Part shown: positions 21,500 through 35,400 of the stretch, in pieces
Numbering within the stretch: position 1 is the first letter of the stretch
Layout of the letters: each line of letters opens with the position of its first letter
DNA from: Holacanthus passer
Taxonomy: Eukaryota > Chordata > Actinopteri > Pomacanthidae
NCBI GenBank assembly: GCA_025331565.1
Contig: JAFREQ010000093.1
Span: forward strand, 1,024,001 to 1,088,000
Direction: 5' to 3'
Length of the DNA stretch: 64,000 nt
Program-made: the position numbers and the translations under genes
Notes under the pieces: generated by a model
Database searches by the model: none
Told to the model about the DNA's origin: nothing
What the model saw: only the letters and a program-made list of their open reading frames with translations

Positions 21500-23692
21500 T
21501 CAGGAACCCAGACTCGCTCCCCCCTGACAACATGATAAGTTTGTTAACATGAGAAAAATGCTGACCTGTGCCAAGGGAGCGGCAGGCGTTCACTGTGTGA
21601 CTCACTCTGATCACAAAGGGAAGAGAGAAAGAAAAGAGAGTTCAGTGGCATTCACACACTTATTATATAATCACACCTGGACAGGTACGGCCGCGGCTCC
21701 AGAGACGCTCTGAGGCTGAAGGAGAACAACTCTGTTCTCCAGAAACCTGCTCAAATAAAACACGAATGACAACAATGTTTATTAAAAATTGAAACAGATT
21801 TATTATTTAACATAGTTTAATTACTACAGGGAACTTCATCAAGTACTTCACTGGCCTAACAAAAACAATCCTTCCCATAAGACATTTAGATGTGAAAACG
21901 TTCAATCCACATGATCACATCTCTTCACATTGCACATGTTCAGTTTAACAACAGTTCATGTAGAAATACCAGCAGTACATAAAACACTTCTTTCAATCAA
22001 TATTTGAATTTAAATTTAATGCAATGATTAGTCCATAGAAAGAAAATGAATCTGTGACTATTATGATAAACCATTAACTGAGTCATTTTTCAATCAACAA
22101 ATCCAAATATTTTTTGCATTTTTGTGAGAATTTGCTACTTTTCTTGGTCTTGCATTATATTGAATTTGAGATTTGGGGGTTTTGGTGATTTAATGATGTC
22201 ATGTTGTGTCAGGGATAATGTGATGGGCATTTTTCACTGTATGCTAAAATTTTATAAACCAAACAATTAATCAAGAAAATAATCAGAAGATAAATCGATG
22301 AAAACAATTATGAGTCGCAGCTTATGTCCCTAAAACTTCCCAATACAGCATAAAAGAGTCGGGATGATAAAATGTACTGTACTGTTCAGTCAAGTTGAAT
22401 AAATGGATGAAGCTCTTTCAACTAATATGATGATCAGTATTAGATTTTACAAACACCTCCATAGAATCACAGGTGGTTTCCTGTTTGAACATTCTGATGT
22501 TGACAGAAAGAAAAAGAAAAATATATTAAAGAGTAAATGAAGTCAGGACAAACACACATTTACAGAGAGGACCACTTCTTCTAAAAACATCCCCTCAGGT
22601 TATAAAAAAGATTTTATGTTTCTCAATTAAAAAAAAACACACACTTAGAAAAGTTTTGGTTTGATAAGAGGCAACAAAAATGTAGGTGGCAAAGATCAAA
22701 TCAAGGTTAGAAAATTAACCCAGAAATTCAGAAGTCCCAGATTACAATTACTGACATACTGTGGATCACACATTCAAATTAGAGTCAGGAATTCTGACGT
22801 CGCTCCATCCCTGACTGCAACGAGAAGAACAGGCCACATAACCTGCAGTGACATCTGACATCTTATTTAACCATGCACCAATATTTTTCTAAATAAATCT
22901 TGCAGCAAAATATTCCAAGTTTCTATACAACAAAATCTTAGATAACTGCTTACTCAACTAAATTTCCACAGTCGGGGATTTACTGGAGTTTTCCATCATC
23001 AAAATTACAAGACTGTGATTTTCTCCGATGTTTAGTCGCAGCCAACATTTTGCCTGTGCATTTTTATATTTCTTCCTTTTAACATTTTGAGTTATTTCCA
23101 AAATATTTAAATACAAGTGCAACGACTGTCCCCCATCAGCCACCGTAGCTGTTTTATAGGAGTCTGTTGTATGACTGAGTGCATCCAGGGAGAAGACTAT
23201 AGAACCCTGAACAGCAAAACACACACTGGACTGGTTGAGCAGAGAGTCGTGCATCAGCACTGCTGCCATTTACTTGTAGAAATAAATTAAAACAAATCTT
23301 AGCAGCAAGTTCATAGTTAGAAATGTTCCCTAAAATGAGATCAGACAGGCAAAAAAAAAAAAAAAAAAAAAAGGTATTTAAGAGAAATGTAGTTTTCACT
23401 CTAAAATTCAGGAAAAATTCAATTAATGCCGTTTCGACATAAACGTCATGAATTAAAATAAACTAAATGTCAACACATCCACATCATCACTTCCCATTTG
23501 AAGCTGCTCATTCGAATACAGAAAGGTTCCCTGGAGGAAGGCGTTCACCGCCTCTCTGCTCCAACAGTCGAAGAGTGTAAGAGTATATGATTATAATTCA
23601 GTTTGTGCTGTAAAAGCTGACGAAGGCAGCGAGTTCTCAGCAAAGGACGACATCTTAAATCTTCTGATAAGTTCCCTCTTTCCAGCGTCGTC
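21500..23692. other. Region between abcc10 and the AHNAK-like gene
   Basis: This should hold the abcc10 3'UTR on the right and the promoter of the AHNAK-like gene on the left. A candidate abcc10 poly(A) signal (TTTATT on the plus strand) occurs near 21776, but I cannot place the end with confidence. A homopolymer of 22 A lies at 23351-23372. An open frame of about 100 codons at 22958-23269 (minus) has no similarity I recognise and is probably 3'UTR. Confidence 0.4.
22060..22330 (+). repeat. Dispersed fish repeat, family A copy 2
   Basis: This is the best-preserved copy in the window. It runs gagtcatttttcaatc, gaatttgctacttttctt, gatgggcatttttcact, ttataaaccaaacaattaat, and ends agataaatcgatgaaaac then gagtcgcagctta. 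It lies in the abcc10 to AHNAK-like intergenic stretch, in the same orientation as the other three copies. Confidence 0.65.
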
Positions 23693-24984
23693 TCACTCTC
23701 CTCTCAGCCCGACCAGCCTGTGGAAGATGGAGCGGTCGGTTTGGCAGAGAGCAGCCGGGGTGTCAAACTCCGCCACCTTCCCAGCATGCATCACCAGCAC
23801 CCGATCACAGTCCATGATGGTGTTGATCCTGGTGACAGACAAGAGAAGAACGTTTTCCAAATTCCCATCCTTACATCTGAAAAAACAAACAGGATTGGGA
23901 ATCGATTTCTCAAAGACAGTTGCTTCAGAAAACCTTTTACCTGTGCGCAATAGTGAGGACGGTCTTATCCTGAAACTTCTCTCTGATGGTTTGTTGTAGC
24001 AGTTTGTCTGTCTTCTGATCCACGCTGGCTGTGGCTTCATCAATACACAGGAGCTGCATGATGGGAAAACAGTGCCTTATGTTCCAGTGTTGTGATTTGG
24101 AGCTCAATGGGTTCATGAGAAACCGAAGGTGACAGCAGTGCAGGAATGACTGAGAACGATGGCAGATGAAATGCTAAAGGTTTAGTGTTGATATTTCAGC
24201 ACAGAAACCAACAGACACACAGGAATTGAAATATGTTTCTGATATAGAGAGCGACAAAAGGCTTTAGCTAATGACTCAGTGTGCAGAGTGATTGCCACTG
24301 TCTTTTAAACAGGTAATTATCATCAGGTTCTCATGATGAAAGCAAATGCCACAGAGTCGTAAAAATAGTGCAGATTACCAGGTGAAGGTGTGGCAGCACA
24401 TTCGATTATAATCCTTAAGACTGTAACTTCACTGCCAACCAACACTTCACGAGAAATGATGCAGCCTGTGAGGCAGTGTTACTGTTTGTTAACCTCCTCT
24501 CACTGATATCAGCCTTGTTGTTTGACCTTCACTCTCCCACAGTCGTATCAGAGTTGGACTAAGTTGCTGCTGATGTTAACCAAACATTTCCCTCTGCTTC
24601 ACATCTGTTGGTCGTGTGTCAAGGTCACAGACTCCACCGCGTCCTGCTGCTGTGTGGAAAACTGAAAACTTGATGGATGGGATGATGCTTGATTTCTTTT
24701 TTATTTGGCTGCACTGTAAACAGACCATTTGCTTTTCTGTTGTATTTCTGACAAAGTAGCTGCTTGAGGAGTGTTTGTTTGTGTCTTTTCCAGAGTCATT
24801 TCATGTGTTTGAACAGGTGAGCTTAATGTGAGCAGCTGATGTGTGTGTGTGTGTTAGAGATGTGGCCGAGGCCTCACCTCAGCCCGGGTCAGCAGAGCTC
24901 TGGCCAGACACAGCAGCTGTCTCTGTCCCGCGGAGAAGGACTTTCCTCTCTCTCCAACCTCAGCATCCAGACCACCTGACACAC

Positions 24985-25024
<40 letters not shown>

Positions 25025-26488
25025 AGGCATTACAGAGGTAATCACAATCAGACACCATCATCATCTCTCGTTTATGCTGATACACCACTTTGAAGCTTTT
25101 TGGATAAAACTGTGCCACATAAAGTATTTAACATATTTAAGAGGACGTTAAACAAAGGAGCTGCAGAGGAAGCAGCAGGTCATGCTTTTATGTGCATGTT
25201 AATTTCTGAGTGAGTGCAGTGAGAGTAAAGTGGCCATTTGTCCTGCATCTGAAACTAAATCCCACCACATCTCTCTGTTTTTCTGCCCGAGTGACAAGAT
25301 AAATGAAAAACACATGAGAGAAGAGGAGGAAGATAAAAAGATGAAGGCGGCAAAGATGATAAGCAGATCGTACCTATAGCTTGATTTTACGCACGCTGAC
25401 AAAATGTCTGAATGGATAATCAACAAAGTGGTTGATTGAATGTGACTCAACACGTTCTCAGGAGTGGATGAAGGCTTTCGAAGCAAAAGAAACATTCTGT
25501 CGGAGTCACTCATCGTGTGAGCAGACAGGAATGATGAAGGGTGGAGTGAACTTTGGGAGTTAAAGTGGGACAGGTGCTTTCATTTAAAAACAGACACACC
25601 TTGGCGTAATAAGCATCACTCTGCCCATCCTTGATGCACTGTGTCATCCCATCTTATCGCCTCACTTCATCACTGACTTCCTCATAACACAGTTTCCTGT
25701 CTCAGTCTCTCACCCATCCTGCTGACCACAGAGCTGAGGTGACACTGGTCCAGGACGTCCAGCAGCTGCTGGTCTGGGTGTCTCCCGCACGGGTCCAGAT
25801 TCTCCCGGACGGTCCCGCTGAACAGGAAGGGGTCCTGAGGAATAATGGCCAACCTGGACCTGCAGAGGGCGCCACCACACACGCAAAAGTGTCAACATTG
25901 ACTTGGTACTGACTGCTTTTATTATTTTGTAGGGCATGTTGAAAATCTGAGTTTCTTAATATTTCTTAAAGGTATTTTAAAACTTCATTCCATCATTTTC
26001 TCCAGAAATACTGCTCAAACAAAATAAAAGGAAATCTTGGGACAGAACACAAAAAAGTGAAGCCTCTCCTGCCAATAGGTTGATGACAAAACAAAGAAAC
26101 GTACAATATTACAACACTTCTATGTTTCATTGGAACCAATAACCATTATCTCTCAAACTGTGTGGACTGACCCACGTCAGCTCACCATCGGTCATTTATA
26201 TCGTCATCCAAACCCACCACTTCTTCAGGCATACCTGAGCTGAGCCAAGCCCACGGTGCTGATGTCCAGTCCATCCAGGAGAATCTGACCCTGGTTCAGC
26301 TCCACCATTCGGAACAGGGCCAGGAACAGGGTGGACTTGCCGGAGCCCGTCCGTCCAACAATGCCCACCTTCTCCCCAGGTCGCACTACCAGGCTCACCC
26401 CGTCCAGAGCGTTAGGAAGACCGTCCCTGTAGGCCAAGACCACAGCACGGAACTCCAACCAGCCCTGCTCGGGCCAGGCCGGGGGAAG
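23693..26488 (-). CDS. abcc10: abcc10 exons 17-21, second nucleotide-binding domain
   Basis: Walker A GRTGSGKST (about residues 1345-1353) lies in exon 17, the Q-loop PQDPFLF in exon 18, the signature in exon 19 (KSFSAGQRQLL), Walker B LLCIDEA with catalytic Glu in exon 20, and the H-loop IAHR at the exon 20/21 junction. The signature is S-F-S-A-G-Q rather than LSGGQ; human ABCC10 is likewise non-canonical (SLSLGQ). The protein ends LVGLRGE with a TGA at 23695-23693. Exon 19 is 98 nt, so skipping it would shift the frame. Confidence 0.93.
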
Positions 26489-29400
26489 CTGGTGTTGAAG
26501 CAGAGATGTGAGAGAGGTGAAGTAAAAGAGACACACGTTGTTGCAGTGCTTTTAATGTTTTGTATGTGTATGTGTCGACCAAGATTTGGTGTCGTTGGTG
26601 CAGTTGCAGCAGCTGGTCTGACCTGTGCGTTCAGGTCCTGTGGCTCGGTGGGAAGGCCGGTGGAGTACTCCTCAGTTCTCTCCACACTCACCAGCTGCAT
26701 CTCAGTCTGGGTGAAGGTGAATATGAGGCCAGACAGCAGCGTTGTGATGGACAGGGCGTAGGACAGGGACAGACCCACCAGACCTGACAGGGACGACACA
26801 GCCAGCAAACACACACGATGGAAGTGACCGTCTCATAAACCGGCGCGCAGCCACCGAACTCGGCTGTGGACTCACCTGGATCAACAGAGTTATACTGGTG
26901 CTGGATGACGGCGATCGCCCCGAGGCCGCTCACCACAGCGACGCCGATCAGCTGCAGGCGGATGGCCAGCCACTGCATGGCGGCATTGCTAAGAAACAGG
27001 CAGCGCTGGTTCTGCTCCAGACGCCTGGCGCTCTCCTCCTCAAACCTGGAACAACAAAACCGAGTCCTTTAGTCAGACGCAGATGAGGAGCTCGGTTGTT
27101 GGACCAAGAAACCCACCCACTTAGACCCAAACCACAGCACTTTTGGAAATGCAAAAAAAAAAGTTTTTGCCAAATGATGTCCAGTTTATTATCTATGTTT
27201 TTAGTCACACAGAACTTTGTCAGACACTGGAGAAAGTGAGTAAAATGCTTATGTTATGTGTTGATGTAAAAGAGGGAAGTATCAGCCGAACCATCATCAT
27301 CATGTATGTTTCTAATTTTACATATGGAGATCAGTGCCGGCCTCAACAATCCAATAATTATCAGGCTCTAAAAGGTCTATATTCCTGTCTCTCACCTGGC
27401 AGAGCTGCCGCTGGCCCGGATGGTTCCCAGCCCAGTCAGCGTCTCAGAGAAGTGCGAGTAGACGGGCGACAGGGTGAGGCTGCACAGGCGCTTCAGCTCC
27501 CGAGAGGTGTGCCGGTAGAAGTGCTGCGTGCGGTAGTAGAACAGAGACAGGGGCAGCAGGGGCACTAGGACCCAGGGGAGGCCGTAGCTTATGATGACCA
27601 GCATGCCCAGCAGGCTGAAGGTGTTGGCCAGCAGGATGTTCAGGATGAAGGGCAGGCTGTCGTCCACGCTGTACAGGTCCGAGGAGAAACGGTTCAGCAG
27701 GCGACCCATCGGGGTGGTGTCGAAGAAGGCCAACGTGGCCTGGGCAGGATGTAAACAGGAAGTTTGCTTAGTTATGAAACCTTCAAATTAAAGCAGCCAG
27801 GTAAAGGTGGGAACATGTATTCTTAAAGCTGCTCTAATCAGTATTTTACATTAGCAATGGATCACATGACTAATTGTATGCAAAGGAGTGGCTGATAGAT
27901 CACACACCTCTGCAGCTTCTGTAGCATCTTTCAGCTCATTGTTTTGGTTTTACCACCTGTAACTTCACAGCTCTGGTTCAGTATCAAGTGTTCAGTGACG
28001 CTCCATATAACAAATTACTACTATATAACTAATAACAAATGATGTGTAACATGTTAATCAGTGATCTTTAGAGTTGCTGCTAAATATGAGAGTGGGATCA
28101 ATTTCCTCATCTAACTCTCAGAAGGAATGTGAAAAAGTGGATTTCCTAACCCTCAAACTTTTCATGTAAAGTTGTGGCTCAGTGAAGCATCTGAGGGTGT
28201 CTGAGGCTGAAGGAAGACTGTGTTTAAAGAACATCCTCCCATCAGCTCGTGTGGAGTTTCATGCTGGCAGCCTTTCACTCAGCAGCCTGGTTCTCTAACC
28301 TTCATCTACGGCTGCCAAACTCAACGAACGCTCAATCTGCTCGGCTCGGCTCGGCTCTCGCTCGGCCTGGGGAGCCGGGCAGTCGCTCGGGGGCTCGAGG
28401 CTCACATGACACACCTTAAGGACCCGGTCCAGAAGTCTGTTGTGGATGGCTGTGGCGGCACAGATGGCTCCGTAGGCGAAGAGGAAGGCTCGGAGGGCGG
28501 TGAAGACGGTGTTGGACACGGCAATGGAGCTGTAGACCGTCAGGTAAAATTTGACATCGGAGCTCGTGTTGTTTGATGGGAACGTTTGCTCAGAGGAGGA
28601 CAGAGGAGACCTGGGTGGGTAGATGTGAATATTTCATTTCATTCATTCAGATTTCAGTGAAGAGGCTGCATGAATACAGGACCTCAACACCTTATTTCAT
28701 GCTTCGACTTTTGCCTTTCCGGAATTAAATTACAATGTTTTTCATAACTAAGCATTGTTCACACCGTCACAGACAATGGATGATGATGATGATTTGCTGG
28801 AATAAAATTTAACTATGAAAGCACATTTTACACAATTATTATTTAATCATAATAAAAAAGGCATATTTGGTTTAGAAATTTGACCGTCTCCTGAACAAAA
28901 CTGAATTTGTTCTCATTCAATTTAAAATCGTAGTGATTGGATCACTTACATTAACCCTCCAGGTGAGAAGAGAAGCAGGTGAGGTGAGCCGAAGGCACCT
29001 GAGGAGGAAGCGTTTGTTCCGGATGAACCGTTGTTTTCCAGCGCTGAGATCCAGTGTGACAGCCACCAGTCAGAAACGTTCTTAGAGGCTGAATCACACA
29101 AATAACACAACAGAAGTTTGCTGCTGGATTTAAAACAGGAAAAGCTCCTCGAGGCTGCAAAGATCGTCACACCCGAACCACAAAAGTGCTGGAAAGAATA
29201 AACCACATTCTGATGATTTACAACAGAAATCAAATCTCATCAAGTCATTTTCGTAGGATAATGACTTTCTGTGATGATGCCAAAGGTCATTGATGAAAGT
29301 TTTGTCTGTGTTTGTTTCCTTGTGTTTGTTGTTTTTATTCTGTTACAATAAATATCAAATTAAATAATAATAAATGATGAGTTTGATCTGCTGAACAAAC

Positions 29401-32400
29401 TTTCTTCACGCATAAATTAATTAATGAATAAATAAATTAAATAAACTTGACCTGACATATTCTTATTTCAGCAAAAAATCAGCTGCAGTGTGAACAAAGT
29501 GCTTCAAATGAGCGAGAGCATCTGCTGAGTGTCATCGCTGCACACGAGTCACGTTGAGAAGCCGAGCGCTCGATCCAAACCTTGCATGAGGAGCAGAGAC
29601 ATCAGGATGGAAGCAGCCAGCATTCCGCCCATAGCAGCCCAGTACGTCTGGTAAACTCTCCACGCCAGCTCGCCCACCTGCTTCTGCTCCGCCCCCGACA
29701 GGTCGGGGTTATCGTCCACATACAGATCAGGAGCGGAGCCTGGCTCCTCCTCCTCCTGCTCCACGCCATCTGCTTAAAACCAAGAAAACATGTACTGTCA
29801 AAATGAACGTCAGATGAATAAATAAATAAATAAATGTTCAAATAAATGTTTGTTTGTTTTTCAAACCTTGAAACATATAAAATATTTAGGACGAAGAGAA
29901 AGTCAGTGTGTTTGAGTGGTTGAGAGTTAAACGCTTCATCAGCGCGCTCACAGTGACGACGCTGACGTGCTGGTGCTGAGCAGGTGTGATGTTGACCGTG
30001 TTCATCATCTTAGCATGAGTGTCATTACGTTCACAGACAGTTGGTTAGACATCTAAGAATTGGACACGTTTAAATTTTGACCTGATGATGATGTTGCCGG
30101 ACGAAAATTTAAGTGATTACTGAAGTGAATCTAATCAGTCAGGGGATCATGAGTCTTGTTCACAATTTAGTGCCAATCCTTCAAGTAAATGCTGAGAGAT
30201 TTCACTGGACAGGTGAAAACTTTGAGCTGCTGACGGCGCCGGAGGAAAAGTCAGACAATCACCAAACTCATAGAGATTTATCTTCTGGGCCACTGATGTC
30301 TGTGCAAATTTGAGTTTTGGGTTGTTGAGATATTTCAGTCTGGAGCAAAGTGATGAAATCAATATAGTACAACAGCTGCATTAATGGATCCCTACTTTTC
30401 AACCAAGCGGTTATGAGGTGAACGTACCTTTCTCTTTCATGTTGTGGTCATTCTTCCGTTTTTTCGGCACTGCTTCGACCAAAGGGAGGATTTCTGCTGG
30501 TGTGCCTGTTTAACAGCAAAGGAATAAAAAATGGCACATTTTCCAAAAATATCACACACAGGAAGTGTGCGACTCGTTTCCTCCTCCATGCATCGCTCAG
30601 TGTGTATTTTGGGGTCAGAGGAAATTAAAGAGCTTATAAATGTTCCTGGTTACAGTCCACAGGTTCTGTAGTGTCTCAATATAAACAATCAGAACAGAGC
30701 AAACAAAGTAAACAGTTATTAGTATAAACACTTCCTGTTTCAGATTTCCTGCCTTTGTATGAGACACCTGATGACAAAGACCACATGTGACATTTCCACC
30801 TGTCCGAGTTTTGTCTCTACCTGTTTTGATGATCGTTCCATTTTCCATGAGGACCACCATGTCAGCTTTGTCCACAAACTCTACGCGGTGTGTGCAAAGG
30901 ATTCTGGTCTTTCCCCTAAGGAGCTGCAGGATACATTTCTTCATGAGGTGTTCGGCCACGTCGGTGTCAACCGCCGCCAGCGGATCATCGAGGAGGTAGA
31001 TGTCTTTGTCCTGAGGTGGTGAGGTCAGGTGTTTTACAGTATTACACTTAGACATTTTGGTTAACACTCTCAGTCAGTGACATAGTTTGCAATGCAATAG
31101 AAATAAATACATATTGATATAAAATTCTGAAGTCATTTGATCCTTTTCGTTGTTTTCTGCAGACTAAGGCTTGTTGGTTTGGTAAAAGCTCAGATGGCAG
31201 ATGGCAGCTTTGTGCAGAGGACTGACCATGTAAACAGCTCTGGCGAGGACCAGTCGAGCCTTCTGTCCTCCGCTCAGAGTCACTCCGTTCTCTCCGACTT
31301 CTGTCTTGTCACCATTTGGCAAAACCTGAAGACACATTTACTATAATGTTAACTAATCACAGAAACTGTGAGCAACACACAGCACACAGCTGTACAAGCC
31401 CGGCCTTAGGGGCCACCACTCGTGATAACAGACAGTAGTCGCAGTAACGTGCAGAGACACCACAGGTAGAAAGAGACAGGCAGGAACGCGAGCAGGACGC
31501 AAACATAAAGAGTGTAGTAATCGTACGTTGAGGTCGTCCGAGAGAGCGCAGGCCTCGATCACAGCCTGGTAGAAGGCAGGATCGTAATCTTTGCCAAACA
31601 GGATGTTGTCCCGTACTGATGCATGCTGGATCCACGGCTCCTGAGACGCCAGACCGAAGCCGGCCTCTCTGTCCGCAACATACACAACTCCACTCAGCCT
31701 GCACAGACGGGAGGAGGACTGGTGAACCTCAGTGTGTCCTGATTCAGTCAGTTCAGACTCAAAACACTGCTCTAAGACCTAAATGTTGTATTTCCTTAAA
31801 GTAGCATTTAGGAAGGACAGAAAAGTCGAGTTCCCACCAGGGCTGGGATGAAAAGTATCATCTATTGGAGTTAATGTGTACAAAAATTCAAGTATATACC
31901 TGTTAATTAAATTGTGTAAGTATGTGATACTCTCTAACTTCCTGGTTGAAATGTCTCTTTCTGAAACTTTCTCTGGCAGAAAATAATCTCAAAACTCCAC
32001 AATGCAACCGAATCTCATGAATGAAATCCACAGTAACCTCATACTCATAATACAGTATATATGTATAATACAGTACCTGTTGAGTTCTCCAGTGAGAGCA
32101 GCCAGTAAGGAACTCTTCCCACAGCCGACCTTCCCCACCACAACAACCAGAGAGCCCTGAAGCAGACACAAGTCAGCGCTGTTACTGCTCTCACCTGCCA
32201 CACGCTGACAACATTCAACATTAAAATCTATTTTCAGACAGAAAAAAACATCTTCAATTCAAACCTGAATTATATTTCTTTCAGGTGACTAATCGTTGTA
32301 TTTGACTTTCGTTCATCAGTCACTTGTTCAAAAGCGGAGATCTTTTCATGTCTGTGTACAATGTGCAGCGTTGGATGTCTGTTGGAGTTAAGTCCCTTTA

Positions 32401-35400
32401 AAACAACCACAGCTCAGTTTAATCTTTAAAAGTACTTAACTCATTCTGGTTCATTCTGCTTTTAGAGGAGATTTAATTCAAATTAGAAATTCATTCCTCT
32501 GCACTGGTTCCGCTATAATTCTGCAGAACTTGGGGAACAGAGAGCGTGAAGGCAGTAAAGTCCTTCACATATCTTCCCCGTGTTTGTACCTTGGTTATGT
32601 GCAGACTGAGGCCGTGCAGCCGCAGACTCCCTCGAGCAGCTCCGCAGTCAGTCTCCCCCTCTTTGGGACAGTCGGGCCCTTGCCAGGAAAATGTCCCCTG
32701 ACTCAACAGGACAGATGTCTGACTGTCCTCAGGAGACACTGGGACAGATATGGTAAGTTTCAGCAATGGAAAGATATATAAATGAACATAATGATATATA
32801 ATTCTAATAGTATTTAATAACTTTAGTCTAACAAGAAAATAAACCGGAGGCAGTGATCAATTGTGCACAGGAACATTACCGTTCAAACAAATAGCCGTTT
32901 AAAATAATAATATTTAATGCAACAGCTCTGATTAATGTGGTCAATAATTCATTTCAAGTCACGTTCACATAAAATAGTTTTTATGCCGACAGTGATTGTT
33001 TTAAACTTTCAAAAAACCTGCAGTTCCCTCGACAGAGACGACTGAATGGGACCAAATCAATACTCTGACCTGTTTCGGGTTTTGGGTCATTGATTCAATA
33101 CCAAAACACACAAACGTCACAGCAGCTGCCTACCCAGGGCGTAGTACGCCTGCAGGTCCTGGTTGGTCAGTTTGAAGAAGCGCTGGATTCGCTCCAGAGA
33201 CACTTTGGCCTCCAGGATGCCGTTGAGCACCCAGGGGAAAGAGTTGAGAGGGATGATCAACATTCCCACCAGAGCCAGCGTGGTGAACACCTGCAGGGAC
33301 GGCTCCACGTTTGCATCAACACAGTTAGAAAAGTCCACAGTTCAGTTTCAAACCATCTAAAAAGGCGTCCTCACCTTGGCTGCCGTCAGCTGGTGTCCCA
33401 GCAGCACGTACGTGACGAAGGTGAGGATGGAGATGACCACAGGCAGCGCAGCCCAGGTGTAAACACACATGGCGTCAAGGTACCTGATGGCCTTGAGGTG
33501 AGACAGCTCCTGTTTCCGACAGTCGGAGACCTTCTGAGCAAAATGAGGCTCCCAGTTGTAGAACTTAATGACGCGAATGCCAAAGAGGATCTCTGTCATT
33601 AACTGGGAGAAGAAAGTTATTGATTAGTTGTTAGTTCACATCATCAGCAGTTCTTATTCACTACTGAGAAAAACCTCATAATATTTATGGATATGAGCTC
33701 AGCAGATACTGGATTTTTGAGTTTTAAGAAATCTGACGATAATATATAAACAGACGTCGATAGTTGAGTATTTCAAATACTAATATTGATATATACTGTA
33801 TATATATATATATACATAGACTGACGTTCCCTTCATACACAAACACTTTACATTAGCGTTTGTTGCTATTTGTTAATTGTAAGTGTTTCTTCAGCCCAGG
33901 CAGCAGGGTATGACACACAACAAAGGTCCCCGGCATTAAATGGCATTAAACCACCAAATCCAAGATCAAAGTTCATTTCACTGGAAATTAATGTAATTAA
34001 ATATAAATAAAAATGAGTTTGAATTATTTTTAAACTTGACTTAAGAAAAACTCAAAAATACATAAAAACACAACCTATAAAACATGGATGCACTGCAATT
34101 TCTTTATCATATCATATGTGTGACATAGAATATGCAAATATGGTGATATAGATTTATCTGTGATGAACAAAATCAGCCTCTTTGTCCACAAACATTACTT
34201 TTCCTGTCACAGAACTTGTAGAAAAACCAAACAGTTCTCACCTTAACTCGGCTGTCCTTGTACCTCAGCATCTGTTTGTTGTTGCTAAGGATCCGGGAAG
34301 CCAGGAACTTGTTGAAGGGCACCAGCAGCAGCGCCACACTCAGGCCTCCGAGGAAAGCCACGCCCACCTGCAGGTACAGCAAGTACAGGGTGATAATGAA
34401 CCGGAAGGGCATGCTCCACACCTCGTGGAAACTGGTGAAGAAGTTGACCACGCGGTCGGTGTCCGTGCTCATTAGGTTCACCACCTCTCCCAGAGTGAAT
34501 CTGGCCAGGCTACTGCCACTGACCTGCAGGGCTTTGCCATAAATGGCCGACACAAGGGCGGCGCGTGCTGACAGCGCCACCTTGGACACCTCAAAGACAA
34601 AGATGTTTCGGAGGATGGCAGACAGAAGAGTGGTGGCAAAGAGCCCCAGAGCGCAGTAGACACCAGTGTTGACTGGAGCTCCCTTTTCTTCCATAAAGTT
34701 GACCAGGCTGTTGAGGAGCAAGGGACCTGCAAAGCTCAGCATGTTGACCATCACCTTCAGCACACCAAGGATGTAGTACCTCAACCCAAACGCCTTGTGC
34801 ATCACCCTCAGCAGTCCGACATCACCCTCCAGCTCCAGTGGTTCCTCCTGGTAGTGTGAACTCCAGCTGCCACTCAGGAGGTTTCTGCTGACCGGCCTGG
34901 GCCACTGGTCCTGCCCAGTACTGACTGCCGCCCCTCGACGGCAGGCTTCCCAGCACTGGTGGAAGTATCGACAAACCACACTTGTCCGAAGCTTCCGAGG
35001 GAGGTGATAAACATCAGCCGGTCTGTCCAGCTCCCCTCGTTGCCCTCGTCTGAGGAGAGGGGTCAACCACAGGTAGAAGAGCCTTGAGATGCAGCCGCTC
35101 CCATCCTCAGCCACCATCTCTCCTGTATCTGGCTGGGTGATCTCTGAGATGAGCGGTGATCCATCCACAGCATTGATATTCAAAGAGTATCCAGCGTCAC
35201 TGATGCAGGGAAATGCAAATGCCAGTGGATAAACCAGAAGGGGGACCGCTCGGGCTGAGGCGAGCACAAAACGGGCCAGTTTAAGTGGTTCTGCGAGGTT
35301 CAAGTATTCCTGATTGTCACAGTAAATCATCAAGGTGATGACCATGTTCGGGACAGACAGAAGGACCAGCACAAGCAGCAGCAGAGGTCCTCTGGTTCTC

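Noticed and set aside
22958..23269. 103-codon minus-strand open frame 3' of abcc10
   Set aside because: No known similarity, no splice context, and it lies where the abcc10 3'UTR is expected.
28220..28576. 118-codon plus-strand open frame opposite abcc10 exon 13
   Set aside because: Antisense shadow of a G/C-rich coding exon with no conserved features.
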